Positions 29,217 to 37,787 of a stretch of 64,000 nucleotides of DNA are shown in pieces. The stretch is taken from contig NZ_LT906451.1 of NCBI RefSeq assembly GCF_900187355.1, forward strand, positions 2,291,001 to 2,355,000, read 5' to 3'. A model generated the notes under the pieces. That model made no database searches, was not told the origin of the DNA, and worked only from the letters and a program-made list of their open reading frames with translations. The DNA is from Legionella lansingensis (GTDB lineage: Bacteria; Pseudomonadota; Gammaproteobacteria; Legionellales; Legionellaceae). Made by a program: the position numbers and the translations under genes. How positions within the stretch are numbered: the stretch's first letter is position 1; every line of letters starts with the position of its first letter.

Positions 29217-29846
29217 TCATTTGTTTTCAGTAATTTCTTCCAAGGCACTGGCTGCCCATCGTTCAATTTGCTTGCGGAATTTAGCCCTCGAAGGCAGCAA
29301 GCGAATATTATTAAACAAATTATCCGCAACTTCCGGAGTTACTCCGGAGTCAATAATTAGTTGCCCAAAGATTGCTGGATCACTCGTGCCCTCCCCAAAT
29401 TTTTCTTCCACAATCTGAGAACGAAACTTAAAACTTCTATAGATATTTTGAGCACTATTTTTATAACCTGTATCATTGGTGATAGCACAAAATAAAACAT
29501 GGCATAAGCTATTTAACTCGGGTTGGCTAAGTTCAGGCAGATAGATTAATGTCCCACCGCCATATCCCCCTACACCAACTGACTCAACAAAAAAGCATTG
29601 TGCACAAAAACAGCAAGCCGTTACCAAGTTCGATAGACGATTATTCGTAAAATCATAATCAAGATTAACCACTTCTTGAAAGAGTCTGGCTTGGAAACCA
29701 CAAAACTGGCAAGTGTAACGATCGCGCTGAAAGACCTTTAACTCATAAGCCTTGAAGCGCTCATCAGCTTTTCTGGCTGAGTATAAACGCCAGGCTCCTG
29801 GACTAGCTATCAGTTTTAACCTGCAACGTTCTTGGTTAGCAGCCAT
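29217..29846 (-). CDS. icmJ: Dot/Icm coupling-complex protein IcmJ/DotN
   Basis: 209 residues, as in DotN of L. pneumophila. The zinc-binding cysteines show as YTCQFCGF and later ACCFCAQCF, an HNH-like zinc fold (DRYTCQFCGFQ, LDYDFTNNRLSNLV). DotN binds the C-terminal tail of the coupling protein DotL and with IcmS-IcmW and LvgA helps present substrates. It follows a strong intrinsic terminator placed after icmD, so its transcription may need read-through or its own promoter. Confidence 0.95.
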   Translation of the reverse strand: MAANQERCRLKLIASPGAWRLYSARKADERFKAYELKVFQRDRYTCQFCGFQARLFQEVVNLDYDFTNNRLSNLVTACCFCAQCFFVESVGVGGYGGGTLIYLPELSQPELNSLCHVLFCAITNDTGYKNSAQNIYRSFKFRSQIVEEKFGEGTSDPAIFGQLIIDSGVTPEVADNLFNNIRLLPSRAKFRKQIERWAASALEEITENK

Positions 29847-29892
29847 TCACCACTCACAATATAAAATTTTAAATCGAATTAATGTTAAAAAT

Positions 29893-29924
29893 AAAACCAG
29901 GAAGACCAAGCTTCCTGGTTTTTT
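29893..29924 (-). terminator. Intrinsic terminator between icmD and icmJ
   Basis: On the minus strand a perfect 11-12 bp stem (aaaccaggaag / cttcctggttt) with a 6-base loop is followed by ttttattttt. It begins five bases after the icmD stop codon and ends about 45 bases before the icmJ start. This is a textbook Rho-independent terminator inside the cluster. Confidence 0.85.
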
Positions 29925-29928
29925 AGAA

Positions 29929-30318
29929 TTAACTAGTACCAAAAATGGTTCCAGATGGACCAGCTACGGATCCGGTTTCACCAAACATCGTTTGACCTGC
30001 TACCCCCAAGATGGAAGGGAGAAATAGCAAAGCAGCAGCAATAAAAACTAAGGCAATAGGTGTACCAATTGGGATCTGCGTCGGATTATCTTTGTGCTGC
30101 TTAAACTTCATAATCGCACCAATTGAAAAACCGAGGCCCGCAAGATAGGAGCCCGCAGTAATCAATTTAGCGATACTCGTAAAAGAGCCCGTAATACTGG
30201 ATGCCATATTTCCTAACGTTTTACCGCTAGCAGCCACTTCACCTGCAAATACCATTAAACCAAGGTAAGCGGTAAACAAAAGCAGCTGTTTTAAATTATG
30301 CTTTAAGGGTGCATTCAC
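29929..30318 (-). CDS. icmD: Dot/Icm membrane protein IcmD/DotP
   Basis: 129 residues, with an N-terminal hydrophobic segment (LLLFTAYLGLMVFAGEVAAS), a long apolar Gly/Ala-rich middle (LITAGSYLAGLGFSIGAIMK) and a third helix (PIALVFIAAALLFLPSIL). The LITAGSYLxGLxFxxxA core is shared with IcmC, consistent with their common ancestry. Small integral inner-membrane component required for the Dot/Icm system; precise role unknown. It lies 22 bases after icmC and before the terminator. Confidence 0.93.
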   Translation of the reverse strand: MNAPLKHNLKQLLLFTAYLGLMVFAGEVAASGKTLGNMASSITGSFTSIAKLITAGSYLAGLGFSIGAIMKFKQHKDNPTQIPIGTPIALVFIAAALLFLPSILGVAGQTMFGETGSVAGPSGTIFGTS

Positions 30319-30340
30319 TTAACTTTCTCCTTCCGAAAAA

Positions 30341-30934
30341 CTAACCTGTACCATAAATTGTATTATTGATGATTTGTAGCGTTGCTACAATGTTCATCGC
30401 TAAAATTCCACCAAAAACATGTATTAAACCTTTTCCCGTCCCACCTGGCGGTTGCCCTTGTGATGCGGACCTTGCTATCAATACCCACCCCCTGACAAAA
30501 GCGATTACCCCGATGGTCTGAATAATTATCGTCAGTGGCCGACCGATTGTACTTCCAGAACCAAAAATAGCACTAAGCGCCTGATTACTACTGTTCACAG
30601 GAGCATATTGCAGAATACTCGAGGAGCCAAACGTTGTCTGCAGCAAGATACCCAAACCTGTCGGGAACCAAATAAATATTCCCGCTACCAATAAATAGGC
30701 CAAAGGTTCCTTAAGGCTAGCACTCTGGGAGTACATGGTCCTAGATTCACCGAATTGCTTTAGACTATATATAGCCTTAAATGCAAATGCCAACCCTATC
30801 AAATAGGCCGCGCCAGTAATCAACCGCTCAACTGGCAAAAGGTTATTTGCAATATTGGTTAATATATCAGCTTGGTTTGTCAGCCACGTAATACCAGAAC
30901 TGCCATTATTCCCACCAGACATAAGTGTCCTCAA
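30341..30934 (-). CDS. icmC: Dot/Icm membrane protein IcmC/DotE
   Basis: 197 residues with four probable membrane helices, including LITGAAYLIGLAFAFKAIYS, LAYLLVAGIFIWFPTGLGIL and GVIAFVRGWVLIARSAS. It is paralogous to IcmD and to IcmV and is an inner-membrane part of the type IVB apparatus. The start overlaps the icmG stop codon (ATGA), giving translational coupling, and the ATG is the first in frame. Confidence 0.94.
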   Translation of the reverse strand: MRTLMSGGNNGSSGITWLTNQADILTNIANNLLPVERLITGAAYLIGLAFAFKAIYSLKQFGESRTMYSQSASLKEPLAYLLVAGIFIWFPTGLGILLQTTFGSSSILQYAPVNSSNQALSAIFGSGSTIGRPLTIIIQTIGVIAFVRGWVLIARSASQGQPPGGTGKGLIHVFGGILAMNIVATLQIINNTIYGTG

Positions 30935-31719
30935 CTATCTTGCTGACTAAACCTAATCACTCTGCCAGAGCTAGTGATGACCTTTCCTTGTCTGGAATCA
31001 ATCAGCTTAACTACCCCATAACCGGCTATTTGGCTTCCTTCTCTAACGGTAATTGTAGACCCATTTTGTGCAATCAACCAAGCTCTTCCAGGAATGACAG
31101 CCTGTAAGAAATAAGTCGGTGGAGGAGTCTTCACTACTACACGTTTCACAACTTTGGGCTTGGCTCTTACAGTAAGTATAGTGAGTTCTTTAGATTGTTG
31201 TTCCACTTGAGCGGCTAAAACTGTAAAAGTTTGGTTAAGTTGAGCTAATTTGGCAGCTAGTTGATTAATATTGGAATTAATTGCCCCCAATTGGTTATTT
31301 AAGGACTCCATTTGCGAGCGCAGACTTTCCTGATTTGCTTCAAGAACAGATAACCTTTGAGTAATCTGGGTAGTATCCGTTGTCACGGGCTGTACGGTTG
31401 GCACTGGTGTTGGGGTCACGGGTATAGGTTGTACCTGAGGTGGTGGGGTAATAGGTTGCGTTGTCGCGGTAGTGAGTGGTGGCACGACATCTGGTTGAGT
31501 TTTTTTTGTAAACACAGGGGTAAGAAATTTATATGCGAGCATAACAATAACGATAACCACTATGGCTATTACCGCATTACGCCTGAGATTAGAACCAGGC
31601 TGTCCCTCTGGTGCCATTGTTTTTTTCGTTGGTTCTTCTCCTTGATCTGGTTCAATGGCATCCAGATCTGAAAACTGATACTCATCACCACCATACTCAT
31701 CTTTTTCGTCTTCTGCCAT
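30931..31719 (-). CDS. icmG: Dot/Icm inner-membrane protein IcmG/DotF
   Basis: 262 residues, near the ~269 of L. pneumophila. An acidic cytoplasmic N-terminus (AEDEKDEYGGDEYQFSDLDA) precedes one transmembrane helix (AVIAIVVIVIVMLAYKFL, about 52-69), a proline/threonine-rich linker and a coiled coil (LSVLEANQESLRSQMESLNN onward), then a globular C-terminal domain (AVIPGRAWLIAQNGSTITVR). DotF is a core-complex-associated protein that interacts with DotG and has been reported to bind effectors. It lies 20 bases downstream of icmE. Confidence 0.95.
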   Translation of the reverse strand: MAEDEKDEYGGDEYQFSDLDAIEPDQGEEPTKKTMAPEGQPGSNLRRNAVIAIVVIVIVMLAYKFLTPVFTKKTQPDVVPPLTTATTQPITPPPQVQPIPVTPTPVPTVQPVTTDTTQITQRLSVLEANQESLRSQMESLNNQLGAINSNINQLAAKLAQLNQTFTVLAAQVEQQSKELTILTVRAKPKVVKRVVVKTPPPTYFLQAVIPGRAWLIAQNGSTITVREGSQIAGYGVVKLIDSRQGKVITSSGRVIRFSQQDS

Positions 31720-31738
31720 TTCTTACCCACTCATCAAG

Positions 31739-34700
31739 TTAAAGTGTGGTAACGTCTTGAGTAAATAATATACCCAAGCCAGTACCTGAATATACTTCTA
31801 CCGTTGTGGGGGTACTAAATTGCTGCTGCGCAACTTGCCCCCAACTTTTTCCAACAGTTGCTAAACCAATTATGGCATTTTCTAATGCAGAGCGCCCAAT
31901 ACCATTCTGTACGGTTATATTATCTCCACCACCTGTTCCACCAATCGTCACTGTGGTATTAGCTGACTGGAAAGCATTACCAAATCCTTCAATGAAAGAA
32001 GAAGCGAATAAGGATCCATAGCGTAAAAGATAATGATGATTAACTTTACTCGCTATGGCGGTTCTTGCTGTATTAGGATCAATGGCATAAGCACTGATTG
32101 ATGTTGTATGGGGAGCACCAGGCACGGACATGGTATTAAAACTAATGACCATTTTATCTGCGTTGCTAGGCAAATTAAAACTGCCAATTAATTTGGCACC
32201 TTTAAATTTGCCTGTAACGATAGTAGCCAAAATGGGGCTTGGTTCATCGCTATTCACTGAGGTATCAAGTACTGCAAACATGACATCACCCGTTTTGATG
32301 ATAGCCTTTTGATCTTGAGCCCCTCCTCCTGTGCTTGTTGCTTGAACTTGCGTAGTTACCTGGCCAGTCACAGGAGCTGCTGCTGCTACAGCTTGAGGAG
32401 CAGCCTTATCTTCCGGCACACTGCTAGCAGTGTAGGATTGTACTGCAATTTTTTGCCATGCCTGTAAGGATTGGTTGGCTGTGCCTAACATTTGCGATAA
32501 ACGCTGTTGAATTTTTTGTTGGAAGCGTTGATCGGCCAATTGTTGGTTCTGCCTCGCTAAAATGGCTTGTAATTGTCGAGTATTAGCAGCTTCTGCCGTC
32601 TCCGCCGTTTGCGGGGTTGGGACGCCAGGAATACCTGGAACAGCAGAAGGAGCTCCAACTTGCGTTACACCCTCTAAACCAGCCACTTGGGTGGGTGGGA
32701 AACCAGCATTTTGTAGTTCTGCATCACTATAACCTGCGTTGCGCAACTGATCTGCGGTGAACCCTGCATCCTTCATATCTTTCGCACTGTAGCCCGCTTT
32801 GCGCAGATCCGCCGCACTAAAACCAGCATCTTTAAGATCTTTAGCACTAAAACCGGCTGCTTTCAGTTGACTAGCAGTAAAACCGGCATTTTTCAAATCA
32901 GCTGCACTGAAACCAGCATCCTTTAATTCACTTGCGGAAAAACCAGCATTCTTCAGATCGGCAGCACTAAAGCCCGCTGCGCGTAATTCTTTAGCGCTAA
33001 AGCCGGCATTTTTCAAATCAGCCGCACTAAAGCCAGCATTTTTTAGTTCTGCAGCGGTAAAGCCAGCTGCCTTTAATTCCGCAGCTGTATAACCTGCAGC
33101 CTTCATTGCAGCGGCGCTACATCCAAGTGTTTGTCTAATGGTCGTTGCTGAGACTCCAGCTGCTCTTGCTGCCCGCAATGAAGCAACACTGCAATCCGCG
33201 GTTCTACCTGCTGCGATTGCTGCAGTACCAATACCTGCCTGTCTAAGCTCAGCGGGAGTAAAACCTGCTGCCAAAAGTTGCTCAGGGGTAAAACCTGCAT
33301 CAGACAATGCCTTAGCATCATAGCCGGCATTTTTTAACTGTTCAGCAGTACAGCCATTTAAATCGCGAATACGTTTCGCAGAGACACCTTGACTAAATAA
33401 ATACTTCAGCTTAGCAGGATCGCAATCAGCGGACCGGATTATGGCATCCGAGAGCCTAGTTGCCGCTTGAACTTGCTCTGGAGTAAAACCTGCCGCTAGC
33501 AGTTGTTGCGGAGTGAAACCAGCGTCCGCCAAATCTTTTGCAGTAAAACCTGCTGCTTTTAAAGCATCTATACTACAACCATTTAAGTCTCGTATTTTTT
33601 TTGCTGTAACTCCCCGTTCTAAAAGTGCTCGTAACTTCGTAGGATCACAACCAGCAGCACGAATGGTATTATCATCTACGGGGGTGGCAGCAGCAATTTG
33701 GGCTGGGGTAAATCCAGCATTTGCTAAATCCTCATCTGTAAATCCAGCAGCCTTCAAAGCCTGAGCACTACAACCAGCATATTGTCTAATTAGTTTAGCG
33801 CTAACGCCTGCAAGGCGTTCTTTTTTTAGCGTCTCGATGTCACAACCTGCAGCTTTGATATCTGCTGGTGTGACCCCTGGTGGGAGTTCAGCCTCAGCAG
33901 CTGCGATCTCACCAGGTGTAAAACCCGCCTTTTTTAAATCATCTGGACTAAAGCCAGCGTTAAGCAGATCTCTTGCACTAAAACCCGCTTGCCTAAGTTC
34001 GGCTGGAGTAAATCCTGCTCTTTTTAGATCGGCAGCACTAAAGCCAGCATTTCTTAAATCTTGTGCGGTATAGCCAGCCGCTTTTAATTGTGCGGCACTA
34101 CAGCCACTGATGCGTCGGATCGCTGCTGCCGAGACTCCTGCGGCACGTAATCGTTTGAGAGCATCTACCTGACAGCCTGCATTACGCACATCCGCTTCAG
34201 TGATCCCATCTGGCAAACCACTCGCTTTTGCAATGTCATTATCAGAAAAACCGGCGCCCTTTAATTCACCATCAGTGAATCCGCCATCTTTCATTTCTTG
34301 CGCGGTAAATCCAGCACTACGTAGTTCACAAGCATTAAAATTACAAAGCCGCAAACGCTCGGCACTAAAACCAGCATCTTTCAGTTGACGAGCGTTAAAA
34401 CCTGCTGCGCGCAATTCTTTGCAAGAACAAACTTGTTGTAGATCTTGAATTTGATAGCCAACGTCTCGCAATTGAGCACAGGTACAACCTGCTTTTAAAT
34501 CTGCGATCGTGGCTCCTTGATTAACGACGTTAGTTACCGTGGCTTTACTGCAGTTATTGCCTTGGAGTGATTGAATCCATAAGCTACGCTGAGCTCCTGC
34601 TTCATCTTCTCGAGCAAGGGTGGCAAAACCAACGCCGCCCTCCCCCTGCTGAGGTCCTACAGCCTGAACACCTTCACCCAAAGCTTGGGCACGAACAATG

Positions 34701-34987
34701 GTAGGGATAGCACTCCCACCCGTTTTCAATGCTGATTGAGCCTGGCTCACATTTTGTTCTTCTACTAATTTTGCATATTGTACAGTTGGATCAAGGGCCC
34801 CTGGGATTGACTGTATAGCCGGAACACCACCTACCACTGTGGGTCCACCATTAACATCTACAGTAGAGCGAAACCTAATAACCCCAACAACAACCGCGAT
34901 TATCAATAGGACAGCAGTGAAAATGACAATTACCCGTGTTCGGGTATTGGTAAAGAGCGCCTTAAGATTTTCTTTTTTACCTGCCAT
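31739..34987 (-). CDS. icmE: Dot/Icm core-channel protein IcmE/DotG (VirB10-like) with decapeptide repeats
   Basis: 1082 residues. An N-terminal transmembrane helix (VIVIFTAVLLIIAVVVGVI) anchors it in the inner membrane. From about residue 160 to 790 there is a long array of near-identical decamers of the form AGFSAADLKN, broken by Cys-containing variants (GCSAAQLKAAGYT). The C-terminal ~190 residues (GDVMFAVLDTSVNSDEPSPI to the end) form the VirB10/TrbI-like domain that builds the outer-membrane part of the channel. Slightly longer than L. pneumophila DotG, as expected from repeat-number variation. The arrays give strongly repetitive DNA over 32700-34450. Confidence 0.96.
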   Translation of the reverse strand: MAGKKENLKALFTNTRTRVIVIFTAVLLIIAVVVGVIRFRSTVDVNGGPTVVGGVPAIQSIPGALDPTVQYAKLVEEQNVSQAQSALKTGGSAIPTIVRAQALGEGVQAVGPQQGEGGVGFATLAREDEAGAQRSLWIQSLQGNNCSKATVTNVVNQGATIADLKAGCTCAQLRDVGYQIQDLQQVCSCKELRAAGFNARQLKDAGFSAERLRLCNFNACELRSAGFTAQEMKDGGFTDGELKGAGFSDNDIAKASGLPDGITEADVRNAGCQVDALKRLRAAGVSAAAIRRISGCSAAQLKAAGYTAQDLRNAGFSAADLKRAGFTPAELRQAGFSARDLLNAGFSPDDLKKAGFTPGEIAAAEAELPPGVTPADIKAAGCDIETLKKERLAGVSAKLIRQYAGCSAQALKAAGFTDEDLANAGFTPAQIAAATPVDDNTIRAAGCDPTKLRALLERGVTAKKIRDLNGCSIDALKAAGFTAKDLADAGFTPQQLLAAGFTPEQVQAATRLSDAIIRSADCDPAKLKYLFSQGVSAKRIRDLNGCTAEQLKNAGYDAKALSDAGFTPEQLLAAGFTPAELRQAGIGTAAIAAGRTADCSVASLRAARAAGVSATTIRQTLGCSAAAMKAAGYTAAELKAAGFTAAELKNAGFSAADLKNAGFSAKELRAAGFSAADLKNAGFSASELKDAGFSAADLKNAGFTASQLKAAGFSAKDLKDAGFSAADLRKAGYSAKDMKDAGFTADQLRNAGYSDAELQNAGFPPTQVAGLEGVTQVGAPSAVPGIPGVPTPQTAETAEAANTRQLQAILARQNQQLADQRFQQKIQQRLSQMLGTANQSLQAWQKIAVQSYTASSVPEDKAAPQAVAAAAPVTGQVTTQVQATSTGGGAQDQKAIIKTGDVMFAVLDTSVNSDEPSPILATIVTGKFKGAKLIGSFNLPSNADKMVISFNTMSVPGAPHTTSISAYAIDPNTARTAIASKVNHHYLLRYGSLFASSFIEGFGNAFQSANTTVTIGGTGGGDNITVQNGIGRSALENAIIGLATVGKSWGQVAQQQFSTPTTVEVYSGTGLGILFTQDVTTL

Positions 34988-34991
34988 GTGA

Positions 34992-36257
34992 TTATAACCC
35001 TTCTACCTTAAGTTGCATAACCTTGCCATGCCAGGAAACAAGTAATACCGGAGATTTTTGCATTTCGTAAGCATGCATTCCATCTGCACTAGTCATGCTT
35101 CCTATCCACCCTGGGGACAAGATCGTGAGGTTCGTGCGAACATACATCTTTTCATTTAAAAGCCAGGCTCTTGCATCCCCACCACTTACTGTCAAACGCT
35201 GGCTACCCGGAGGAGGAACACCATCTAAAACATGCAAAAGAATATCACTGGCACTTGGAGGGATACCCTCTTCCATGGGCATTGCCTTTGCATTCGGACC
35301 ATAGCCTTGTACTCGCAGATCCACCCGATAATCAACAGCTTTTTGTCCCGGAATGAGAGTCAGCATCACGGGAGTATTCAGCCCACGCAACCTCACTGCA
35401 AGATTACCATAAGTATAAAGTTTTAGTGATTGAATCATTAACGTATTGCTGGTTTTATCCCATTGAATATTGAAAGAAGCGGGATCGCCCAAATCATAAG
35501 CACTGATGGGCCAAGGCGCTCCTGTTGAGTCAAGAAAAACCAAGGAGGATACAAATCCTTGGGATAAACGAATTACCGGAGGAGTTGAACCTGGTGAGAG
35601 ATTCACAAATTGAGACGTCGCTGTGGGTTTCGGCGGCGTACCAGCCGTGGCTGCCTGGGCATATTCTGAGGCATGGTAGAGTTGCTTCAGTCTCACGATT
35701 TGCTCTGGGGTCAGAGGAAACAATTGTCGAGTCACACCATCGAAGGCCTGTGTATCAATAAGTTCATTATCCGCCTCTGTGGGACCAGCAGAAGCAGCCT
35801 CTTGAGGTGGAGCTGCTTGTGGTGTTGGTGGTGGTCCAGCGGGTGGTGTTGTAGTGGTTTGACCTGCGGGGGCCGGTTGCGTCGCCTGAGTCGCCTGAGT
35901 CGCCTGAGTTGGCGTAGGTGCTGCCGGTGCTGGTTGCCCTTGCGCATTAGTCCCTTGAGATAGCTTTTGTTGTAATAAACGCAGTTGTTGAAGCGCTTGT
36001 TGTGCAGAATCAGACTGATCAGTTGCATAGGTAAGATGCAATGAATCAAGGATAAGAATACTAATGATAGCAATCCAATGAACCGCCTGTTTCTTTTTTT
36101 TATTAGATCTCTTTCGAAACTCGCTGTGGTGAGCGAAGTGCGAGGAGAAGCGAAGCGCAGAACCGCAGTGTACACGCCAGTACATGAGGATTCGAGCACC
36201 GCATCGATGAAGCAATTCGCCACCACAGTAGTAGAATTTTGAAAGAGATCTATTCAT
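34992..36257 (-). CDS. icmK: Dot/Icm outer-membrane core protein IcmK/DotH, N-terminus extended by a MITE
   Basis: 421 residues from the ATG at 36257, which shares one base with the icmL stop (TGATG); a TTG three bases earlier was rejected. The VirB9-like C-terminal domain is clear (QGFVSSLVFLDSTGAPWPIS, WDKTSNTLMIQSLKLYTYGN, VPPPGSQRLTVSGGDARAWL). The expected signal peptide (AVHWIAIISILILDSLHLTY) starts only at about residue 58, because a 141-base in-frame insertion (135-bp element plus a 6-bp duplication) follows codon 4. Without it the start would read MNRSNKKKKQ, a normal export N-region. DotH with the lipoproteins DotC and DotD forms the outer-membrane complex. Whether the extended form is exported is open; an internal ATG at 36185 would shorten the extension. 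Met-free repeat ATQATQ lies in the linker. Confidence 0.93.
   Translation of the reverse strand: MNRSLSKFYYCGGELLHRCGARILMYWRVHCGSALRFSSHFAHHSEFRKRSNKKKKQAVHWIAIISILILDSLHLTYATDQSDSAQQALQQLRLLQQKLSQGTNAQGQPAPAAPTPTQATQATQATQPAPAGQTTTTPPAGPPPTPQAAPPQEAASAGPTEADNELIDTQAFDGVTRQLFPLTPEQIVRLKQLYHASEYAQAATAGTPPKPTATSQFVNLSPGSTPPVIRLSQGFVSSLVFLDSTGAPWPISAYDLGDPASFNIQWDKTSNTLMIQSLKLYTYGNLAVRLRGLNTPVMLTLIPGQKAVDYRVDLRVQGYGPNAKAMPMEEGIPPSASDILLHVLDGVPPPGSQRLTVSGGDARAWLLNEKMYVRTNLTILSPGWIGSMTSADGMHAYEMQKSPVLLVSWHGKVMQLKVEGL
35881..35907. repeat. 9-bp tandem repeat in the icmK linker
   Basis: Three exact copies of gtcgcctga (minus strand, actcaggcg-type codons Thr-Gln-Ala) with a degenerate fourth, inside the Pro/Gln/Ala-rich linker. 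Slippage here would add or remove three residues without breaking the frame. Confidence 0.8.
36111..36245. mobile_element. 135-bp MITE-like insertion inside icmK with AGATCT target duplication
   Basis: The element is bounded by AGATCT on both sides (36105-36110 and 36246-36251). Its ends are ctttcgaaactcgctgtggt and, in reverse complement of the other end, ctttcaaaattctactactg followed by tggtggc: imperfect terminal inverted repeats of roughly 25-30 bp. The insertion plus duplication is 141 bp, 47 codons, and all three of its relevant codon sets are open in the icmK frame. It lacks coding function of its own. Confidence 0.85.
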
Positions 36258-36895
36258 CAACTTATCCCACCACTAGCTGGTCCAACAACAAACTGAGCTA
36301 TACCAATACCACGCGGAGAATTTAACGTTGATACCCGAGTTATCAACATGGTAACGACGTTATTTTGTTGAGAAAATTCGCTAGCGCTTTGGTAGGTAAC
36401 CAAGATGGGCATTTGTACTCGCCAGGAATACCTACCATTCAAAATCCCTTTTTGCAAAATAATTGGTGCACGAGTAGCTACAGCAGAAACAATCAATTTC
36501 TTTGCTTTTACTGCATCCAAATTATTAGATTCTTGTAGGGCATTCAGGAATTGAGTCCATCCATCAGCTGTGAAAAAACCAGAAGAAGCCTGCAATTCCT
36601 CACGGTAATTTACAAAATTATAAGTAAACGCTGCAATAGCTGCCTGGTTTGCCCATTGCAAGACAGCTGAATCGGATTGGTTAGGTTCATTTAATGGAAA
36701 TAATGGCGTAATTCGTCCATTAATGCTTGTAGCAAAATATTTTGGTGCGGGCGGATGTGTCAATAAATAAAATAGCAAGGAGGCTGAAACAATATTAACC
36801 AAAACAGAAATCAGGAGAGCGATTATTATCTTACGTTGTCCATCACGGTAAAAAGCGTTTCTCATCGCGACAGTTGTTAAAGCATCTTCAGCCAT
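36257..36895 (-). CDS. icmL: Dot/Icm inner-membrane protein IcmL/DotI
   Basis: 212 residues, exactly the L. pneumophila length. A short cytoplasmic N-terminus (RNAFYRDGQRK) is followed by one transmembrane helix (IIIALLISVLVNIVSASLLFYLL) and a periplasmic VirB8-like domain (WANQAAIAAFTYNFVNYREE, FFTADGWTQFLNALQESNNL, RYSWRVQMPILVTYQS). DotI and DotJ form a complex at the inner membrane. Its stop overlaps the icmK start by one base; icmM lies 11 bases upstream. Confidence 0.96.
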   Translation of the reverse strand: MAEDALTTVAMRNAFYRDGQRKIIIALLISVLVNIVSASLLFYLLTHPPAPKYFATSINGRITPLFPLNEPNQSDSAVLQWANQAAIAAFTYNFVNYREELQASSGFFTADGWTQFLNALQESNNLDAVKAKKLIVSAVATRAPIILQKGILNGRYSWRVQMPILVTYQSASEFSQQNNVVTMLITRVSTLNSPRGIGIAQFVVGPASGGIS

Positions 36896-36906
36896 AATAT
36901 CCTCGG

Positions 36907-37191
36907 TTATTGCGGTATGACCCTCGTCTCATCCTCATTAACAGGATCTGGTTCAAGCAAAGGTGTGCTTGAATAATTTGGTTTATCTAGTGGCGTTAAT
37001 TTGACAGGCGGAGTTATTCCACTAGTTGCATAATAATCACGCTCTGGTTCATTAAAATGGACATAATATATTGCAAGGGTTAAAAATAAATTAATAGTCA
37101 ACGATACAATAACCCACTTTATTCCTTTACGATAGGTGCGAACATAAAATCCTTTAGAACTCTTTATTGTATCCCAAGTACCTCGAGTCAT
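36907..37191 (-). CDS. icmM: Dot/Icm inner-membrane protein IcmM/DotJ
   Basis: 94 residues, as in L. pneumophila. It looks like a truncated version of IcmL: SKGFYVRTYRKGIKWVIVSL leads into a transmembrane helix (VSLTINLFLTLAIYYV) and a short periplasmic segment (YYATSGITPPVKLTPLDKPN) that matches the corresponding part of DotI. It partners DotI in a hetero-oligomer. It lies 11 bases downstream of icmN. Confidence 0.95.
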   Translation of the reverse strand: MTRGTWDTIKSSKGFYVRTYRKGIKWVIVSLTINLFLTLAIYYVHFNEPERDYYATSGITPPVKLTPLDKPNYSSTPLLEPDPVNEDETRVIPQ

Positions 37192-37202
37192 TCTATCCTC
37201 AT

Positions 37203-37787
37203 CTAGATGATCGCATCTCTAAAAGTAATTTCAATACGTGAATTTGGCGATTTATCGCCACCATGAGGCCAGGCCATTATAGGTTTATCACTGCCAGCAC
37301 CAACTGTAAAGATAAAACGACTGTCTATTCCTTGCGACCATAAGTAATCTCCCACTGCTCTTGCTCTCGCCAATGTTAAGGCGCGTTCACGCTTTGAAGA
37401 AACATATTTAGTGCTATAACTGGTAACCGTTATTGCTACTTTGCGAAATTGTTTTAAAAAAAGGACAACATTATTAAGTACGCCATAAGATTCCCAAGTT
37501 AATCTCGGGGATTGATTAGCGAACAAAGCTGCTGAAGGAATACTTATTAAATAATCCGAACCGATGGTAACTACTTTTATTCCGCAACTATTTAGTCGCT
37601 TTTGCAAACGGATGACTGCTTTATCAGAGGTGCCTGCTACTTTTCGTGGTAGTTTAGGACCATCATCCGCTGGGATATAAGGGGGAGTTTTATGACAACC
37701 TAATAATAATAGAGAGGCTAGCAGAGTGGCATGCCATATTGAAAAACCGAATACGCTACTCCACATTTGTTTCACTCTCACCCTCAT
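37203..37787 (-). CDS. icmN: Dot/Icm lipoprotein IcmN/DotK (LphA), OmpA-like
   Basis: 194 residues. A lipobox (ASLLLLGC) at about residues 24-31 marks it as a lipoprotein, and the C-terminal domain has the OmpA/peptidoglycan-binding pattern (ERALTLARARAVGDYLWSQG, GAGSDKPI, NSRIEITF). DotK sits on the outer-membrane complex and is partly dispensable in L. pneumophila. Two starts are possible: ATG 37787, or ATG 37766 (MWSSVFGFSIWHATLL), which has GAGAG upstream and gives a more typical short signal peptide. Confidence 0.93.
   Translation of the reverse strand: MRVRVKQMWSSVFGFSIWHATLLASLLLLGCHKTPPYIPADDGPKLPRKVAGTSDKAVIRLQKRLNSCGIKVVTIGSDYLISIPSAALFANQSPRLTWESYGVLNNVVLFLKQFRKVAITVTSYSTKYVSSKRERALTLARARAVGDYLWSQGIDSRFIFTVGAGSDKPIMAWPHGGDKSPNSRIEITFRDAII

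Noticed and set aside
29063..29329. 88-codon ORF between icmB and icmJ
   Set aside because: It runs through the palindromic element and overlaps icmJ in another frame; shadow.
32700..34450. Dense repetitive DNA suspected as a CRISPR or satellite array
   Set aside because: It encodes the decapeptide repeats of IcmE/DotG in frame; no spacer structure.
35732..36226. 164-codon ORF opposite frame of icmK
   Set aside because: It is an alternate frame of icmK with Arg/His-rich, non-family translation.
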